Below, one piece after another: positions 38,650-39,307 of a stretch of DNA of 39,307 nt; within the stretch, counting starts at the first letter, position 1; each line of letters opens with the position of its first letter. Source of the DNA: Desulfobacula sp. (GTDB lineage Bacteria > Desulfobacterota > Desulfobacteria > Desulfobacterales > Desulfobacteraceae). The notes under the pieces were generated by a model. The model searched no databases. It was given only the letters and a program-made list of their open reading frames with translations, and was not told the DNA's origin. The position numbers and the translations under genes are program-made. The DNA lies in contig JAAUSZ010000014.1 in the NCBI GenBank assembly GCA_012031875.1, positions 1-39,307 of the forward strand. The letters run 5' to 3'.

Positions 38650-39307
38650 ATGAATAAACGGATGAATCTGTCATCTATTGCCCTGTTCCTGGTTTGCCTG
38701 ATGGTCCTGGGATGCGGCAGCCCGGAAGATAAAAAAAAGGCTTTTGTGGCCAAGGGCAAGACCCTGTTTGAACAGGGGGATTTTGTCAAGGCCAAGCTGG
38801 AGTTTAAAAACGCCATCCAGATCGATCCTGAATTTGCCGAGGCCTATTTCATGCTGGGCCAGACGGCCCTGAAGGAAGAAGATTTCCAGGCCGCCTACCA
38901 GATGCTGAATAAGACCGTGGCCCTGGACCCGGAAAACCTGGCGGCCCGGGTTGACCTGGGCCGGCTTTTTCTGAGCGCCAGAGCCGGGGACAAGGCCGAA
39001 GAACAGGCCGCCTATGTTCTGGCCAAGGACCCGAAAAACGTGAAGGCCCGGCTGCTCATGACCTCGGTCTATTTTTTAAACAAGGCCCTGGACCAGGCGA
39101 GGCCCTGTTGCAGGAACTGCTGGCGGAAAAGGAAACCCTGCCTGAAATCTATCTGATGATGGCCTCTCTGTCCGAGCAGAAAAAAGATCCGGCCGGGCCA
39201 GACAATACCTGGAAACCGGCCTGGAAAAAAACCCGGACCACCGTTCCCCTGTTGATGGGCCTGGCCCAGTCTGCGGCCAGAGAGAAAAACGATGATAAGG
39301 CGGAAGG
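38650..39307 (+). CDS. TPR-repeat lipoprotein, PrsT-like (3' partial, frameshifts at ~39098 and ~39195)
   Basis: Lipobox LMVLGCGS; KGKTLFEQGDFVKAKLEFKNAIQIDPEFAEAYFMLGQTALKEEDFQAAYQMLNKTVALDPENLAARVDLGRLFL; restored frame ALLQELLAEKETLPEIYLMMASLSEQKKDPAG. Confidence 0.82.

Noticed and set aside
36828-38816. 662-aa minus-strand ORF
   Set aside because: Lies antisense to the clearly conserved sugar-phosphate transferase gene; composition is low complexity (H/G/Q/D/K-rich) with no recognisable domain, typical of a shadow ORF from codon bias.
1-39307. CRISPR arrays, tRNA/rRNA genes, IS elements or prophage
   Set aside because: No regularly spaced repeats, cloverleaf-like or rRNA-like segments, transposase or phage structural motifs were recognised by eye; a computational scan (tRNAscan, minced, ISfinder) would be needed to exclude small ones.

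Overview
The window looks like a chromosomal segment from an exosortase/PEP-CTERM-encoding Gram-negative bacterium. A sulfate-reducing Desulfobacterota lineage would fit, but that is inference. Its layout is: (1) a type II secretion operon (gspM-N-C-D-E) followed by a YidD-like gene and a TPR gene; (2) a minus-strand gspF plus a PEP-CTERM-type protein; (3) an ORF that appears to be two PEP-CTERM proteins fused in tandem with an internal signal peptide, then a divergent exosortase with a C-terminal C2H2-like tail, 2 nt upstream of a subtilisin-like protease that itself carries a sorting tail; (4) VapBC, a bifunctional ATP sulfurylase/APS kinase, and a RelBE-type module; (5) a large Wzx/Wzy-type exopolysaccharide cluster (GDP-mannose dehydratase, GDP-fucose synthase, flippase, six GT4 glycosyltransferases, acyltransferases, methyltransferase, sulfotransferase, polymerase-like protein, radical SAM/SPASM protein) ending in an exosortase-EpsI fusion (XrtD type), a polyprenyl-phosphate sugar-phosphate transferase and a PrsT-like TPR lipoprotein. 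About 20 genes or gene segments are broken by single-base indels, nearly all repairable by adding one base to a homopolymer, so they look like sequencing undercalls rather than biological pseudogenes. The strongest candidates for something new are the exosortase/S8-protease pair bracketed by a direct repeat, the tandem PEP-CTERM 'polyprotein', and the combination of GDP-fucose, PAPS and sulfotransferase genes suggesting a sulfated fucose-containing exopolysaccharide.
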